The position numbers and the translations under genes were made by a program. From an uncultured Oscillospiraceae bacterium (GTDB taxonomy: Bacteria > Bacillota > Clostridia > Oscillospirales > Oscillospiraceae), in NCBI GenBank assembly GCA_905233385.1, contig CAJOEH010000008.1, forward strand, positions 1 to 64,000: a stretch of 64,000 nt of DNA. Reading direction: 5' to 3'. Numbering within the stretch: the first letter of the stretch is position 1; each line of letters starts with the position of its first letter. The notes under the pieces are model-generated. The model saw only the letters and a program-made list of their open reading frames with translations. It ran no database searches and had not been told where the DNA came from. Positions 9,582 through 18,407 of the stretch are shown in pieces.

Positions 9582-10483
9582 TATCCCTTGATCCCTCCAA
9601 CATAGACGCCGCCGCGCAGCCGCTTATTGAACACAATAAAGACGATCAGGATCGGCAGGGTCATCAAAATCGCGCCGGCGACCTGCACGGGCACCTGCGA
9701 CGTAACGCCGGAGCCCATCGGCGTATTCATAAAGTAATACACGCCGTAGGTCGCGACCGGGTAGGACGGCAGATAGAGCATCGCAGTTTTGTAGTCGTTC
9801 CAGTAAGTGATGAAATTCAGCAGGAAGACCGTGACCGTCATATTCAGCGCCTGCGGGAAAATCACCCGCAGCATAATATACAGGTTGGACGCGCCGTCGA
9901 TCTTCGCCGCCTCGGTGTACTCCTTCGGGATCGAGCGGAACATCGCGACGAAGGTCAGGAAGTACACGCCGAGGAAGTTGAATTTCAGCACCGCCATACT
10001 GATCCACGTATCGTAAATGCCGAGATTCTGCAGCATCCGCAGTTCAGACGCGAGCGCGCCGACGACGGGGATGCACATGGTGATGAGAACGAACTGATAC
10101 AGGATCTTGGAAAACCGGAAGGAGAAGCGCGCGACAAGGTAGCTGACCACCATCGTGACGAGCACCCACGTGCCGGCGCAGATCGTCGCATACAGCAGCG
10201 AGTGGATATACAGTCCGACGATGTTGTAGGTTACGGACGTCGTCGTCGTGGTGATGTTCATGTACTTCTCAGCGGCCTGATAGTTTTCCAGCGTCATGCG
10301 AAACACCGGGCCGTCTTTGAAGATATTGTCCACGTAGAAATCGAAATAACTGTTGACTTCCGTGAAGGATGTGATGAGCGACCATACCATCGGCACCAGC
10401 AGTCCGATCACGTAGATGATCAGCAGGACCCTGGTCAGGATGCCGATCGCGCCCGGCCGTTCCCGTCTGCTTTTCAATCTCAT
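9581..10483 (-). CDS. sugar ABC transporter permease (MalG-type)
   Basis: A roughly 300-aa inner membrane protein with six predicted hydrophobic segments and the EAA loop EYTEAAKIDGASNLY that contacts the ATPase. This is the carbohydrate-importer type with an N-terminal periplasmic-side insertion between the first two segments. I start it at the ATG immediately after the preceding gene's TGA, 9 nt from GGGAGG; an ATG 9 bases upstream lies inside the ribosome-binding site. No ATPase gene is in the window, so a shared MsmX-like ATPase elsewhere is likely. The cargo is probably a mannose-containing oligosaccharide, judging by the neighbouring hydrolases. Confidence 0.93.
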   Translation of the reverse strand: MRLKSRRERPGAIGILTRVLLIIYVIGLLVPMVWSLITSFTEVNSYFDFYVDNIFKDGPVFRMTLENYQAAEKYMNITTTTTSVTYNIVGLYIHSLLYATICAGTWVLVTMVVSYLVARFSFRFSKILYQFVLITMCIPVVGALASELRMLQNLGIYDTWISMAVLKFNFLGVYFLTFVAMFRSIPKEYTEAAKIDGASNLYIMLRVIFPQALNMTVTVFLLNFITYWNDYKTAMLYLPSYPVATYGVYYFMNTPMGSGVTSQVPVQVAGAILMTLPILIVFIVFNKRLRGGVYVGGIKG

Positions 10484-10484
10484 A

Positions 10485-11402
10485 TCAGTCATCCTCCCTG
10501 TTCAGCGCCTTGCGCACAATGGTAACGATGGGAATGAGGATCAAAGAGCAGAGCAGACCGAGGAAGGCAGAATAACAGTAGCCCGTCTTTCCGTTGAAGA
10601 CCAGAATGTACAAATAGTAGCCGATGGTCTTTTCCTGCGGCATCGCGCCCCAGCTCAGGAAATTGAAAATATTGTTATCGTTTGTAAAGAAGCACGCGAT
10701 CCCGGTGACGATGAAGACGCTGACCGCCGGCATAATGTTCGGCAGGATCAGATAGCGGAATTCCTGCCACGGCGACGCGCCGTCCACCTTTCCCGCCTCG
10801 ATGATTCCGGTGTCGATCCGGTCCATGGTCGCCGAGTAGATCAGCACCTGCGCCGCGAAGCCCGTCCATATCGTGAACAGCGTCACCAGAAAATAGCGCA
10901 GGTTGTTGCCGCTGAAGCTGAACGGGTTCTCGATGGAAACGCCGAACAGATACTTCAGCCATGCCGGCAGGCCCAGGCCGATCGTATCCTTATAAAGGAC
11001 CGTCAGCAGGATCGCCGGGATGATGCTGGGGACAAACAGCATAAAGCGGAAAAAGGTGCTGCCCCAGTGGCGTTTGTGGATATAGTAGGCGAACAGGATC
11101 GCCAGCGCCGTACCGGCGAGCTGGGTAAAGACGTAGATCCAGAAGGAATTCTTCATCATTTCCCAGAAGCCGGAGGTAGAGGCCTCGGTCAGGAAGGTTT
11201 TCAGATTGGTCTGGAGATCCCAGGTAAAGGTATCGGTATAGGCGTCGTAATGCTGGAACGCCATCAGGATCGTCTGAAAATTCACGCCGAAGTAGAAGAT
11301 GCATATCTGCAGCAGCGGCAGTGCCATCAGCGCGCAGTAAAAGATCAGATCTTTTTTATCGCGGCGATGTCTGCGGATGCCTTCCGGCGCACGAGTTTTC
11401 AT
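10485..11402 (-). CDS. sugar ABC transporter permease (MalF-type)
   Basis: A 305-aa integral membrane protein with six predicted helices and the EAA-type loop IIEAGKVDGASPWQEF. It starts MKTRAPEG with AGAGG upstream. Together with the next permease and the upstream binding protein it forms a carbohydrate uptake porter of the CUT1 type. Its stop and the next gene's ribosome-binding site overlap, typical of a tightly coupled operon. Confidence 0.93.
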   Translation of the reverse strand: MKTRAPEGIRRHRRDKKDLIFYCALMALPLLQICIFYFGVNFQTILMAFQHYDAYTDTFTWDLQTNLKTFLTEASTSGFWEMMKNSFWIYVFTQLAGTALAILFAYYIHKRHWGSTFFRFMLFVPSIIPAILLTVLYKDTIGLGLPAWLKYLFGVSIENPFSFSGNNLRYFLVTLFTIWTGFAAQVLIYSATMDRIDTGIIEAGKVDGASPWQEFRYLILPNIMPAVSVFIVTGIACFFTNDNNIFNFLSWGAMPQEKTIGYYLYILVFNGKTGYCYSAFLGLLCSLILIPIVTIVRKALNREDD

Positions 11403-11450
11403 AGCGTTGACCTCTCGGTTGTTTTATCGGTTTTTCTCGAAAGGGATCGA

Positions 11451-13094
11451 TCAGAAGCTGTCCCAGCGGAGCTCGAAGAATTCCTTCTGCGAGGTGAAAT
11501 AGGCCTCCGCGGAGGCGTTTTCAACTTCGCTGAAATACAGCCACGGGTTGCGGTAGCCGTAGCCGTCCACGCTGGTCGACCACGCCCAGTTGAAGGACTG
11601 GAACTGCAGCGGATTGTCCAGCACTTCCTCGCGGTTGGTGTAGGGATAGATGATGTCGTCGTTTTCCTTCAGCGCAAGGATGGACTTGCAGTAGGTCGTC
11701 AGCTTCGCGCTGTCCTCTGCCGTGATCGGATAGTTCAGCGGGCGGGTCATGTTGACCTCGGCGGTGAAGTGGGAGAGCTCTTCGTCCGTATGCAGGAACT
11801 GCATGAACGCGAACGCAAGCTCCTTGTGCGTGGAGTTGTTCGCCACGAAGCCGTAGGAACTGGAAGTGCCCAGCCAGCACGGCGTCTGGCCGATCTTGTC
11901 TTCCGTCGCGTGGGGCTTCGGCATCACCGCGTAGTTATGGCGCTCATAGCCGCCGTCGGCAAGTTCGTTAAAGGCAGCCTTTGCCTCGTTTTCCCACCAG
12001 GAACCTTCCAGGATCATCGCGATCGGCTGATCGTTCACGATGCCGCCGCGGACGAAGCTCTTCTGCGCGTTGATATGGGTGTCGGAGATCTTGTAGTTTT
12101 CCTTCGGCGCAAGCACGTCGCGCGCGAAGCACAGCGCGTAGTACTTGCCTGCCTGGGTCTGGAGCTCATAGCCGTTATCCCAGGTGATCTTCTCTTCCGG
12201 CAGTTTCGTGATCGTGCCGTCCTCGGCAACGGAGATCAGATCGGTGGCGGTGCCGTCAAAGGTGAAGCTCAGCTCCATCTGGTCCTTGCCTTCATAGTTT
12301 GCGTAGTACTCGTAGAGGAAGTTCGCGACGTAGTCCGTCGCGTTCGACGCGCAGATGAAAGGCAGAACGCCTTCATCCTTGATGTGCTCGACCAGCTTGC
12401 CGAACTCGGCGTAGGTCGCGGGCATACCGTCGTCGGAGGTGCCGGCTTTGCCGTCCGGTCCTGCGGAGAGGCTGCCGTTCGCGTCGGTCCAGCCGCCGTC
12501 CTTGGAGATGTAGAAGGACTTCGCGTTCCACAGATCCAGATCGTAGGCGAAGGAGTAGAACGTCTCATAGAACGGGATGGCGTAATAGTTGCCGTCGTCC
12601 GTCAGCAGGAAATCCTGCAGAGCCTGCGGGATCTTTTCCAGAATGGTCTTGCTGTCGCCGTACTCGGTCAGCGGCTCGGTCATGATGTCCGTCAGACAGG
12701 CCATTTGGTCGTTGTTCGTCATGGCGTAGTAGTCCACGGCTTCGACGAAATAGATGTCGTGCGTCAGCGGGGTGAAGGCCATTGTGGAGCCGTCAAAGCT
12801 GCGGCTCGCGGCGATATTGATATGACAGCCGGTCTTGCCCGGCTCGAAGGAAACGTCCTTCGTCAGCGCCTCGAAGCGGTCGGCGGCGTCCTCCAGCCAC
12901 TGGCTGCCCAGGCCGCCGTCCCAGGTCGCGACGGTCAGCTGCGTCTTGTTCTCGTTGTTTTCGATATTCCCGCCTTCCTGCGATTCGATCTGCGCCTGCG
13001 TGTCGTCGGTATTGACTACGCCCACCCCGCAGCCGGCCATACAGGAAGCGAGGATTGTCAGGATCAAAAACATGGCGATCAGTTTTGTTTTCAT
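11451..13094 (-). CDS. sugar ABC transporter substrate-binding lipoprotein
   Basis: A 547-aa extracellular solute-binding protein. Signal peptide with lipobox MAGC at about residues 18-21, then a disordered Asn/Glu/Gln linker and a class-1 binding fold (LTVATWDGGLGSQW, YYAIPFYETFYSF, FMQFLHTDEEL). It is longer than typical 400-450-aa family members, fitting recognition of a larger oligosaccharide. The start has AAAGGAG before ATG. It is the second gene of the mannoside operon and the likely specificity determinant of the importer. The substrate is inferred from the mannosidases downstream. Confidence 0.92.
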   Translation of the reverse strand: MKTKLIAMFLILTILASCMAGCGVGVVNTDDTQAQIESQEGGNIENNENKTQLTVATWDGGLGSQWLEDAADRFEALTKDVSFEPGKTGCHINIAASRSFDGSTMAFTPLTHDIYFVEAVDYYAMTNNDQMACLTDIMTEPLTEYGDSKTILEKIPQALQDFLLTDDGNYYAIPFYETFYSFAYDLDLWNAKSFYISKDGGWTDANGSLSAGPDGKAGTSDDGMPATYAEFGKLVEHIKDEGVLPFICASNATDYVANFLYEYYANYEGKDQMELSFTFDGTATDLISVAEDGTITKLPEEKITWDNGYELQTQAGKYYALCFARDVLAPKENYKISDTHINAQKSFVRGGIVNDQPIAMILEGSWWENEAKAAFNELADGGYERHNYAVMPKPHATEDKIGQTPCWLGTSSSYGFVANNSTHKELAFAFMQFLHTDEELSHFTAEVNMTRPLNYPITAEDSAKLTTYCKSILALKENDDIIYPYTNREEVLDNPLQFQSFNWAWSTSVDGYGYRNPWLYFSEVENASAEAYFTSQKEFFELRWDSF

Positions 13095-13125
13095 AGCATT
13101 TTCTCCTTTTCAGACTTTGGAATAA

Positions 13126-13737
13126 TTAAGGCAAATAAGGCAGAACATCAATGATGTCTTCCGGCGGTTCCTTGTAGAACTTCGCGCCGTTGACGCCCTT
13201 GAGCAGGATGTAGTTCGTATCGAAATGAACGCCCCAGCCGTTGTCGTAGTTGACGAAATCGCCCTGCAGGATGAGAACGTCGCCCGCGCGCAGCGGGGAG
13301 AGATCTTTGAGCAGCCACGGATCGCAGACGAGGTAGTAGCCCGTGGAGTTGAACTTCAGAAGACGGCAGTTGGCATTGTAGATCGTGCCGTCGCGGACGA
13401 TGTAGAAATTGCTGTCCAGCGTCGGCTCATAGCGCACCGACCAGGTGTTGTCCGCCGGGACGTCGTTCGTCCAGAGGTTGAAGAACACGCCGTCCGTGCC
13501 GTTGTCCAGGTTCTGGTACCAGCCGTTCTCGTGCTTGTTCAGCGTGCCCGCCTCGACGATGCGCGGGCCGAGGTCTTCCGTCGCGTCCGCCCAGGTCTCC
13601 TGGATATCGTCCCAGCCGCCGTAGGTGATCTCAGTCGGGGCGGAGGTCGTTTCCGTCGTCGCCGCCGTTCCTCCGCAGCCAGTCAAAAGACCGAGCAGCA
13701 GCGCCGCTGTCAAAAGCAAAATCATTCGTTTTTTCAT
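13126..13737 (-). CDS. lipoprotein with one SPLxxGD module
   Basis: A 203-aa first gene of the operon. Signal peptide with lipobox LLTGC (Cys at about residue 21), then a Thr-rich linker and one copy of the module that is repeated three times in the protein ending the operon (1-1751). Matching stretches are FYIVRDGTIYN against CLKLIRDGGEA, and SPLRAGDVLILQGDF against SPLRIGDTLIVEGNF. Family not recognised. One copy at each end of the operon, one lipid-anchored and one secreted, suggests a binding module for the operon's glycan; this is inference. Confidence 0.82.
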   Translation of the reverse strand: MKKRMILLLTAALLLGLLTGCGGTAATTETTSAPTEITYGGWDDIQETWADATEDLGPRIVEAGTLNKHENGWYQNLDNGTDGVFFNLWTNDVPADNTWSVRYEPTLDSNFYIVRDGTIYNANCRLLKFNSTGYYLVCDPWLLKDLSPLRAGDVLILQGDFVNYDNGWGVHFDTNYILLKGVNGAKFYKEPPEDIIDVLPYLP

Positions 13738-13823
13738 GATCTCCTCCGTGGTCTCTTAACCCTCCGCGCTTTGAAACCGAGGCGTTTCGGGCACAGTACT
13801 CGAACATAGTTGTATACATTACT

Positions 13824-13885
13824 ATTATATAGCAAATATGCGGAATGTCCATAAAAGTGCGCGGCAAAGTGGTTCCCTGGTTCCT
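13824..13885 (-). promoter_or_regulatory. promoter and upstream operator of the mannoside operon
   Basis: Reading the minus strand, a -35 box TGGACA (13851-13846), 16-bp spacer and -10 box TATAAT (13829-13824) precede the operon by about 90 bp. Directly upstream is AGGAACCAGGGAACCAC (13885 downward), containing two near-identical GGAACCA/GGGAACCA half sites. The complete 62-bp block matches the block at 17340-17401 in order and spacing, so it is probably bound by one shared regulator. Confidence 0.7.
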
Positions 13886-13976
13886 CTATTTTATTATATG
13901 ATCTTCCACCTAACGCGAAAACACGGCAGCCCGAACCATATCGGGCTGCCGTGAAAAGAGAACGCAATGTGAAATG

Positions 13977-15806
13977 TTATCTGTACATCGGGCCGTAGGC
14001 GGCGCAGGCGCGATAGTCCTGTCCTTCCTTGTCCATCCCGAAGGCGTTCCACGCCGCCGGGCGGAAGATATCCGTCTGCGGGACGTTGTGCATACTGACC
14101 GGGATGCGGAGGATGGAGCAGAGGGTGATCAGATCCGCTCCGATATGGCCGTAGGAGATCGCTCCGTGGTTGGCGCCCCAGTTGTTCATCACGTCGTAGG
14201 CGGACTTGAAGGGACTGCCGTCGACGCCGTTGCAGCGCGGCGTGAACCAGGTGCACGGCCAGGTGGGATTGGTGCGCTCCATCAGCGTGTCCGTCACCTC
14301 GTCGGGCAGGTTGACCGTCCAGCCCTCCGCGATCTGCAGCACGGGGCCGAGCCCCTTGACGAGATTCAGGCGGATCATCGTGGCGGGCATTTCCGCTCTC
14401 GTGACGAAGTGGCTCGAGAAGCCGCCGCCGCGGAAATTGTCGAAGCCCGCTTCGCACCAGACCGTCGCGTCCGTCATCTTTTGGATGTCGTCCTCGGTGA
14501 CTTCCCACCACTTTTTCATAACGGGCTGTCCGTTTTCGTCGCGGCACTCGCCGCAGGCGTCCAGGCAGGCGGCGCCGGAGTTCAGCAGATGGATGATTCC
14601 GCCGTTTTCCTTCGCCTTGCCTTCAAGGTCGTAGCCGGCGACGCGCTTCGTCGCCTCGGGCGACCAGAAGGTGCGCACGTCGGCGAAGATCTGTGCGCGG
14701 TTGGTCAGCAACTCCATGAACAGCATACTGATGCCGTTCAGTACGTCGTTTTCGGTGGCGAACACCATCGGCTCTTTCTTGCCGGTGTAGTCGAAAGACG
14801 AGTTCAGGATCGCCTCGGGGTAGTCGCAGTTCGGCCAGTGATCCGTCCATTGCCGCTGTCCCTGGAAGCCGGCCGCGATCGCGTTGTGGCCGAGCATTTC
14901 CTCCTTGAACTGCGCCGGCAGGTCGGGATTGCCCTGCATCAGATCCTTGATGATGCAGTACATCTTGATCGTGAATTCCCACTGCTTTTCCTTTTCCTCC
15001 GGCGTGAAGCGGATGCGGCGCTGTTCCCCCATGAACTCAACGGATTCCGGGTTGTCGTCGCGGCCCTCTTTGCAGTGCGCTTTCGTCCAGGCAAGGGCTT
15101 TCGCGACCTCGTCGGCGTTGTAGATGCCCTCTTCCATGCGGCGGAGAATCTCCACCTCGTCCACGGACTCCACGCGCATATTGAGGTATTCTTCCATAAA
15201 CGCCTGGTCCATGATCGAGCCGCCGATGCCCATCGTGACGGAGCCGATCTGCAGATAGCTCTTGCCGCGCATGGTGGCGGCGGCGACCGCTGCTCTGCCG
15301 AAGCGGAGCAGCTTTTCCTTCACGTCGGCGGGGATGTCCGTGACCTGGTCCCTGTCCTGCACTTCATGGCCGTAAATGCCGAAGGCGGGCAGGCCCTTCT
15401 GCGCGTGGGTCGCAAGAACGGACGCCAGATAGACCGCGCCGGGCCGCTCCGTGCCGTTAAAGCCCCAGACCGCCTTGATCGTCATGGGATCCATATCCAT
15501 CGTTTCGCTGCCGTAGCACCAGCAGGGCGTGACGGACAGGGTGATCGCGACGCCCTCTCTGGCAAACTGCTCCGCGCAGGCCGCGGACTCCGGCACTCTG
15601 CCGATGGAATGATCCGCGATCACGACGCGCACGGGCGAGCCGTCGGAATAGGTCAGGTTGTTCTCAAACAGCTCCTTTGCAGCCTGCGCCATCGCCATGA
15701 CCTGGTCCTCGAGGCTCTCGCGCAGCATCATCGGTCCGCGCCGGCCGTCTACGATCGGGCGGATGCCGATCGCGGGGTATGCTCCGATATAACGCTTTTT
15801 TGTCAT
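13977..15806 (-). CDS. fucI: L-fucose isomerase
   Basis: About 609 aa, the usual length for FucI, which interconverts L-fucose and L-fuculose in the cytoplasm and needs manganese. Recognisable conserved blocks are [41 protein letters not shown] and [17 protein letters not shown], which carry the metal-binding and active-site residues in the family. I start at the ATG 8 nt after GGAGGG; a TTG two codons upstream is less likely. It is last in the fucU-phosphoesterase-fucI operon. L-fuculokinase and aldolase genes are not in the window. FucI enzymes can also act on D-arabinose, so dual use is possible. Confidence 0.95.
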   Translation of the reverse strand: MTKKRYIGAYPAIGIRPIVDGRRGPMMLRESLEDQVMAMAQAAKELFENNLTYSDGSPVRVVIADHSIGRVPESAACAEQFAREGVAITLSVTPCWCYGSETMDMDPMTIKAVWGFNGTERPGAVYLASVLATHAQKGLPAFGIYGHEVQDRDQVTDIPADVKEKLLRFGRAAVAAATMRGKSYLQIGSVTMGIGGSIMDQAFMEEYLNMRVESVDEVEILRRMEEGIYNADEVAKALAWTKAHCKEGRDDNPESVEFMGEQRRIRFTPEEKEKQWEFTIKMYCIIKDLMQGNPDLPAQFKEEMLGHNAIAAGFQGQRQWTDHWPNCDYPEAILNSSFDYTGKKEPMVFATENDVLNGISMLFMELLTNRAQIFADVRTFWSPEATKRVAGYDLEGKAKENGGIIHLLNSGAACLDACGECRDENGQPVMKKWWEVTEDDIQKMTDATVWCEAGFDNFRGGGFSSHFVTRAEMPATMIRLNLVKGLGPVLQIAEGWTVNLPDEVTDTLMERTNPTWPCTWFTPRCNGVDGSPFKSAYDVMNNWGANHGAISYGHIGADLITLCSILRIPVSMHNVPQTDIFRPAAWNAFGMDKEGQDYRACAAYGPMYR

Positions 15807-15821
15807 TGTCAATCCCTCCGT

Positions 15822-16862
15822 TTATGCGGCTTTTTGTTGTTGATACAGCGGGTGCAGCAGCGGGACGCTGTCGTGCGAGTATTCTCCCTCTGTTGTAAAT
15901 CTTGTGATCTCTATGCTGTCCGGACAGATCTGGATCACACCGACGGTCAGCGCGTTAACGTACGTATTCGCGGAATACCCCACGTACCCGTAGTTCATGT
16001 AGGTAAAATTCAGCGTCACTTCCACGAAGTTGGAGCTGAGCTGCGTATACTCCTGTCCGGGGATCTGTACGCGCATCGTCTCTCCCCTGCCGATCAGGTT
16101 GACGGAGCCGCCGATGTCGTCGTCATAGGTGCCGGAATGGTTATGCCCGAACAGGACGAGGATATCCAGATCCTGCCCGTAGTGATTGAGCGCGTCCACC
16201 AGGTACTTCGCATAGCCGTTGTCGTGACGGCTGTTGTGGTGCAGCGGCACGTGCGTGGCGACCAGTACAGGACGGCAATCCCCGGCGTCGACCATGCCGG
16301 AAAGATACTCTCCGAGATTGCGCAGCGTATCCTGCACGTCCTGCGCGGACTGTCCGGTCGGGAAATCGTCTTCATTGAGGACATAAACTACGAAATCGCC
16401 CATATCGTGCGCGCCGGTCGTCGTCAGTTCCGGAGAAGCGCTGTCGTGGTTACCCTGGACGAAGATCGCGTTCTCCTGCGCGAATTCCGGGAACGCGTCG
16501 CGCAGGCCGTCGCGGATCAGCCGGATATGATTGTCCGGGTCGACCCCGGTCTCGATGTTGTAATCGCCGCCGAGCAGCGCGCAGTCCGGCGTCGGACAAC
16601 CCGCCTCCGCGATCGTGCTCAGGATCCCGGAAAAGCGGAAAAACGTCCCGCTTTCCTGAAAGTCCGAAGCCGTAATGACCGTCGCAACAGCGTTTTCGCA
16701 GCGCTCCGCGAAGGAAAGGCTTTGCGGCTCCGTCGCCTCCGTCATTCCCGCCGCCGTGCTTTCTGGACCGTCGTCCTGCGTCGTGCCGCCGCAGGCGGTC
16801 GTCACGCACAGCAGGAGCGCGAGCAGCAACGCCAGCGCCGAGAGCGCAGTTTTCTTTCTCAT
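15822..16862 (-). CDS. metallophosphoesterase lipoprotein
   Basis: A 346-aa protein with a lipoprotein-type signal peptide (LCVTTACGG, Cys about residue 24) and a calcineurin-like phosphoesterase domain. Metal-binding motifs are GGDYN, GNHDS, ATHVPLHHN and GHNHSG. It acts at the cell surface on an unknown phosphomonoester or diester. Its ATG overlaps the fucU stop (ATGA) and fucI follows 15 bp later, so it is co-translated with the fucose genes. A phosphoesterase between mutarotase and isomerase is unusual; release of phosphate-linked sugars is a guess. Confidence 0.88.
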   Translation of the reverse strand: MRKKTALSALALLLALLLCVTTACGGTTQDDGPESTAAGMTEATEPQSLSFAERCENAVATVITASDFQESGTFFRFSGILSTIAEAGCPTPDCALLGGDYNIETGVDPDNHIRLIRDGLRDAFPEFAQENAIFVQGNHDSASPELTTTGAHDMGDFVVYVLNEDDFPTGQSAQDVQDTLRNLGEYLSGMVDAGDCRPVLVATHVPLHHNSRHDNGYAKYLVDALNHYGQDLDILVLFGHNHSGTYDDDIGGSVNLIGRGETMRVQIPGQEYTQLSSNFVEVTLNFTYMNYGYVGYSANTYVNALTVGVIQICPDSIEITRFTTEGEYSHDSVPLLHPLYQQQKAA

Positions 16863-17290
16863 TCGGCGATCACGCCCTTTTTCAAAATGATATTCGCATA
16901 GATCGCCGTTTCGCCGGTCGCAACGACGGCATAAGCCTTTTTCGCCTGTTCGTAGAATTCGAAGCGTTCCACCTCGAACAGCTCCGTTTTCGCAGGCTCA
17001 TAAGCCGCGATCACACTCCGGAACTCCTTCCAGATCTCCGGCTGCGGCGCGTTTCTGTCCTGCACCTGCATCACACGGACGGGATCGCTGTCCGGCGTAT
17101 CCAGCGGGAACAGCTTCAAAACCGCCTCCAGCACCGGCACGACCGAATGACCGTCGCAGCGCACGAGGCGCTTCGCGCAGGCAGCCGCAGGGAAATTGCC
17201 ATCCCCAATCACAAGCGTATCGCCATGTCCCATTTCCATCATGATTTTTAATAGCTCGGGCGGGAGAATCGACGGAATGCCTTTCAACAT
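16859..17290 (-). CDS. fucU: L-fucose mutarotase (RbsD/FucU family)
   Basis: A 143-aa protein starting MLKGIPSILPPELL, the typical FucU opening, followed by EMGHGDTLVIGDGNFPA containing the catalytic His region. It speeds interconversion of alpha and beta fucose anomers before isomerisation. An in-frame ATG 18 codons upstream has no ribosome-binding site, whereas AAAGG lies before the chosen ATG. First gene of the fucose operon, 50 bp downstream of the shared promoter block. Confidence 0.93.
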   Translation of the reverse strand: MLKGIPSILPPELLKIMMEMGHGDTLVIGDGNFPAAACAKRLVRCDGHSVVPVLEAVLKLFPLDTPDSDPVRVMQVQDRNAPQPEIWKEFRSVIAAYEPAKTELFEVERFEFYEQAKKAYAVVATGETAIYANIILKKGVIAE

Positions 17291-17339
17291 AATGATGACC
17301 GACCTTTCATAGCAAAACTTACAACAATACCTAAAATAT

Positions 17340-17401
17340 ATCATATATCATTTATGCGAAATGTCTATAAATGCGAACAGCAAAGTGGTCCCCTGGTTCC
17401 T
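17340..17401 (-). promoter_or_regulatory. promoter and upstream operator of the fucose operon
   Basis: On the minus strand: -35 box TAGACA (17367-17362), 16-bp spacer, -10 box TATGAT (17345-17340). Upstream is AGGAACCAGGGGACCAC (17401 downward). The order, spacing and total length (62 bp) equal those at 13824-13885, including a shared GACATTyCGCATA stretch around the -35 box. Confidence 0.7.
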
Positions 17402-17524
17402 TAGTTTTTGACGTATGTTGCATCGATATCGACATGCAAGCAGTTAAAAAGAAAGTTCTTACTGTCATTTTTATCTCAGCCAAAAAACTCGCAAATCATC
17501 GTCTCCGGTCAGCTGCATAATAAT

Positions 17525-17550
17525 CGGAGCAGTCCGTACGGACTGCTCCG
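17525..17550 (-). terminator. 26-bp perfect palindrome, likely terminator
   Basis: A perfect palindrome centred on GTAC, 20 bp after the stop of the esterase gene. On the minus strand it is followed by ATTATTAT, a weak T-rich tail. It most likely ends transcription of the galactosidase-esterase unit. Confidence 0.7.
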
Positions 17551-17569
17551 CTGTTCCGTTGTTACCGCC

Positions 17570-18361
17570 TCAGGCATCCGCCGTGAGCCTGCGATATGCA
17601 TCAAAATAGCGTTTGCCGAGGATCTGAAGGCTCTCTCTGCAGAAGTGACTGTCGTCGCCGTTGTTGAACTTTTGATTGTTGGAAAGCAGATCCTCCGTAT
17701 CGACATAGGCGCCGTTTTCCGCGCCGACGCGGCGTATGACTTCCAAGATCGCGTCGCACTGCGCGCGGTATTGATCCGCCCAGTCCTTGCAGAATCCGGC
17801 ACAGATAAACGGGAGCGCGGCGGTTTTGCACTGCGCCCTGACGCTTTGGATCAGTTCCGTGAGCTGCGCGTAATACGTATCCGGTCGATTCCCTTCAAAC
17901 GCTTCATTCTCTCCCTGGTGCCACAGCAGGGCGATCGGCCGCACGTCCGTTCCGTGGCGGAGGGAAATATCGATCAGTTTGTGCATCATTGCGCGGCATG
18001 GCTCGCCCGGGTTCCAGAAATGTGTCACGAAACCCGTTCCGCCGACGCCGCATCGCGCGATCAGCACTTTTCGATCCGGCGCGAGAAGTCCGGCTTTGAG
18101 ATACTCTCTGGCAAACGTCAGGGAAATGTCCCCGAACCGCGTCGTGCCTCCGCGCAGCTCATCGGCCACCTGGAAGCGGGGATGCTCTCCGTTCAGAAAG
18201 CGAACGGCAAATTTGCCGTTTTCATCGGTGTAATCCTGCGGCTCAGCGGATATTGACAAAATCCGCTCGTCCGGCTCGTAATCCTCGGGTGCAGGTCCAA
18301 TGCCGTAGCCGATCGAATTGGATTGGCCGGCGATGATAATCAGGTCATACTTTTCCATCAT
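17570..18361 (-). CDS. sialate O-acetylesterase-like SGNH esterase (SASA domain)
   Basis: A 263-aa cytoplasmic-type esterase without a signal peptide. The SGNH/SASA layout is clear: block I AGQSNSIG at about residues 11-18 with the nucleophilic Ser, an oxyanion Gly region GVGGTGF, WHQGENEA with the catalytic-site Gln/Asn, and DDSHF near the C terminus with the Asp-His pair. Members remove acetyl groups from sialic acids or other acetylated sugars. GAGGTAAC precedes ATGATG. It follows the GH2 gene by 46 bp on the same strand, probably one transcript, fitting de-acetylation of host-glycan fragments. Confidence 0.88.
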   Translation of the reverse strand: MMEKYDLIIIAGQSNSIGYGIGPAPEDYEPDERILSISAEPQDYTDENGKFAVRFLNGEHPRFQVADELRGGTTRFGDISLTFAREYLKAGLLAPDRKVLIARCGVGGTGFVTHFWNPGEPCRAMMHKLIDISLRHGTDVRPIALLWHQGENEAFEGNRPDTYYAQLTELIQSVRAQCKTAALPFICAGFCKDWADQYRAQCDAILEVIRRVGAENGAYVDTEDLLSNNQKFNNGDDSHFCRESLQILGKRYFDAYRRLTADA

Positions 18362-18407
18362 GTTACCTCAAATGCAGAATTTTGCTGCCTTGTTAAACGC
18401 AGCAGCG

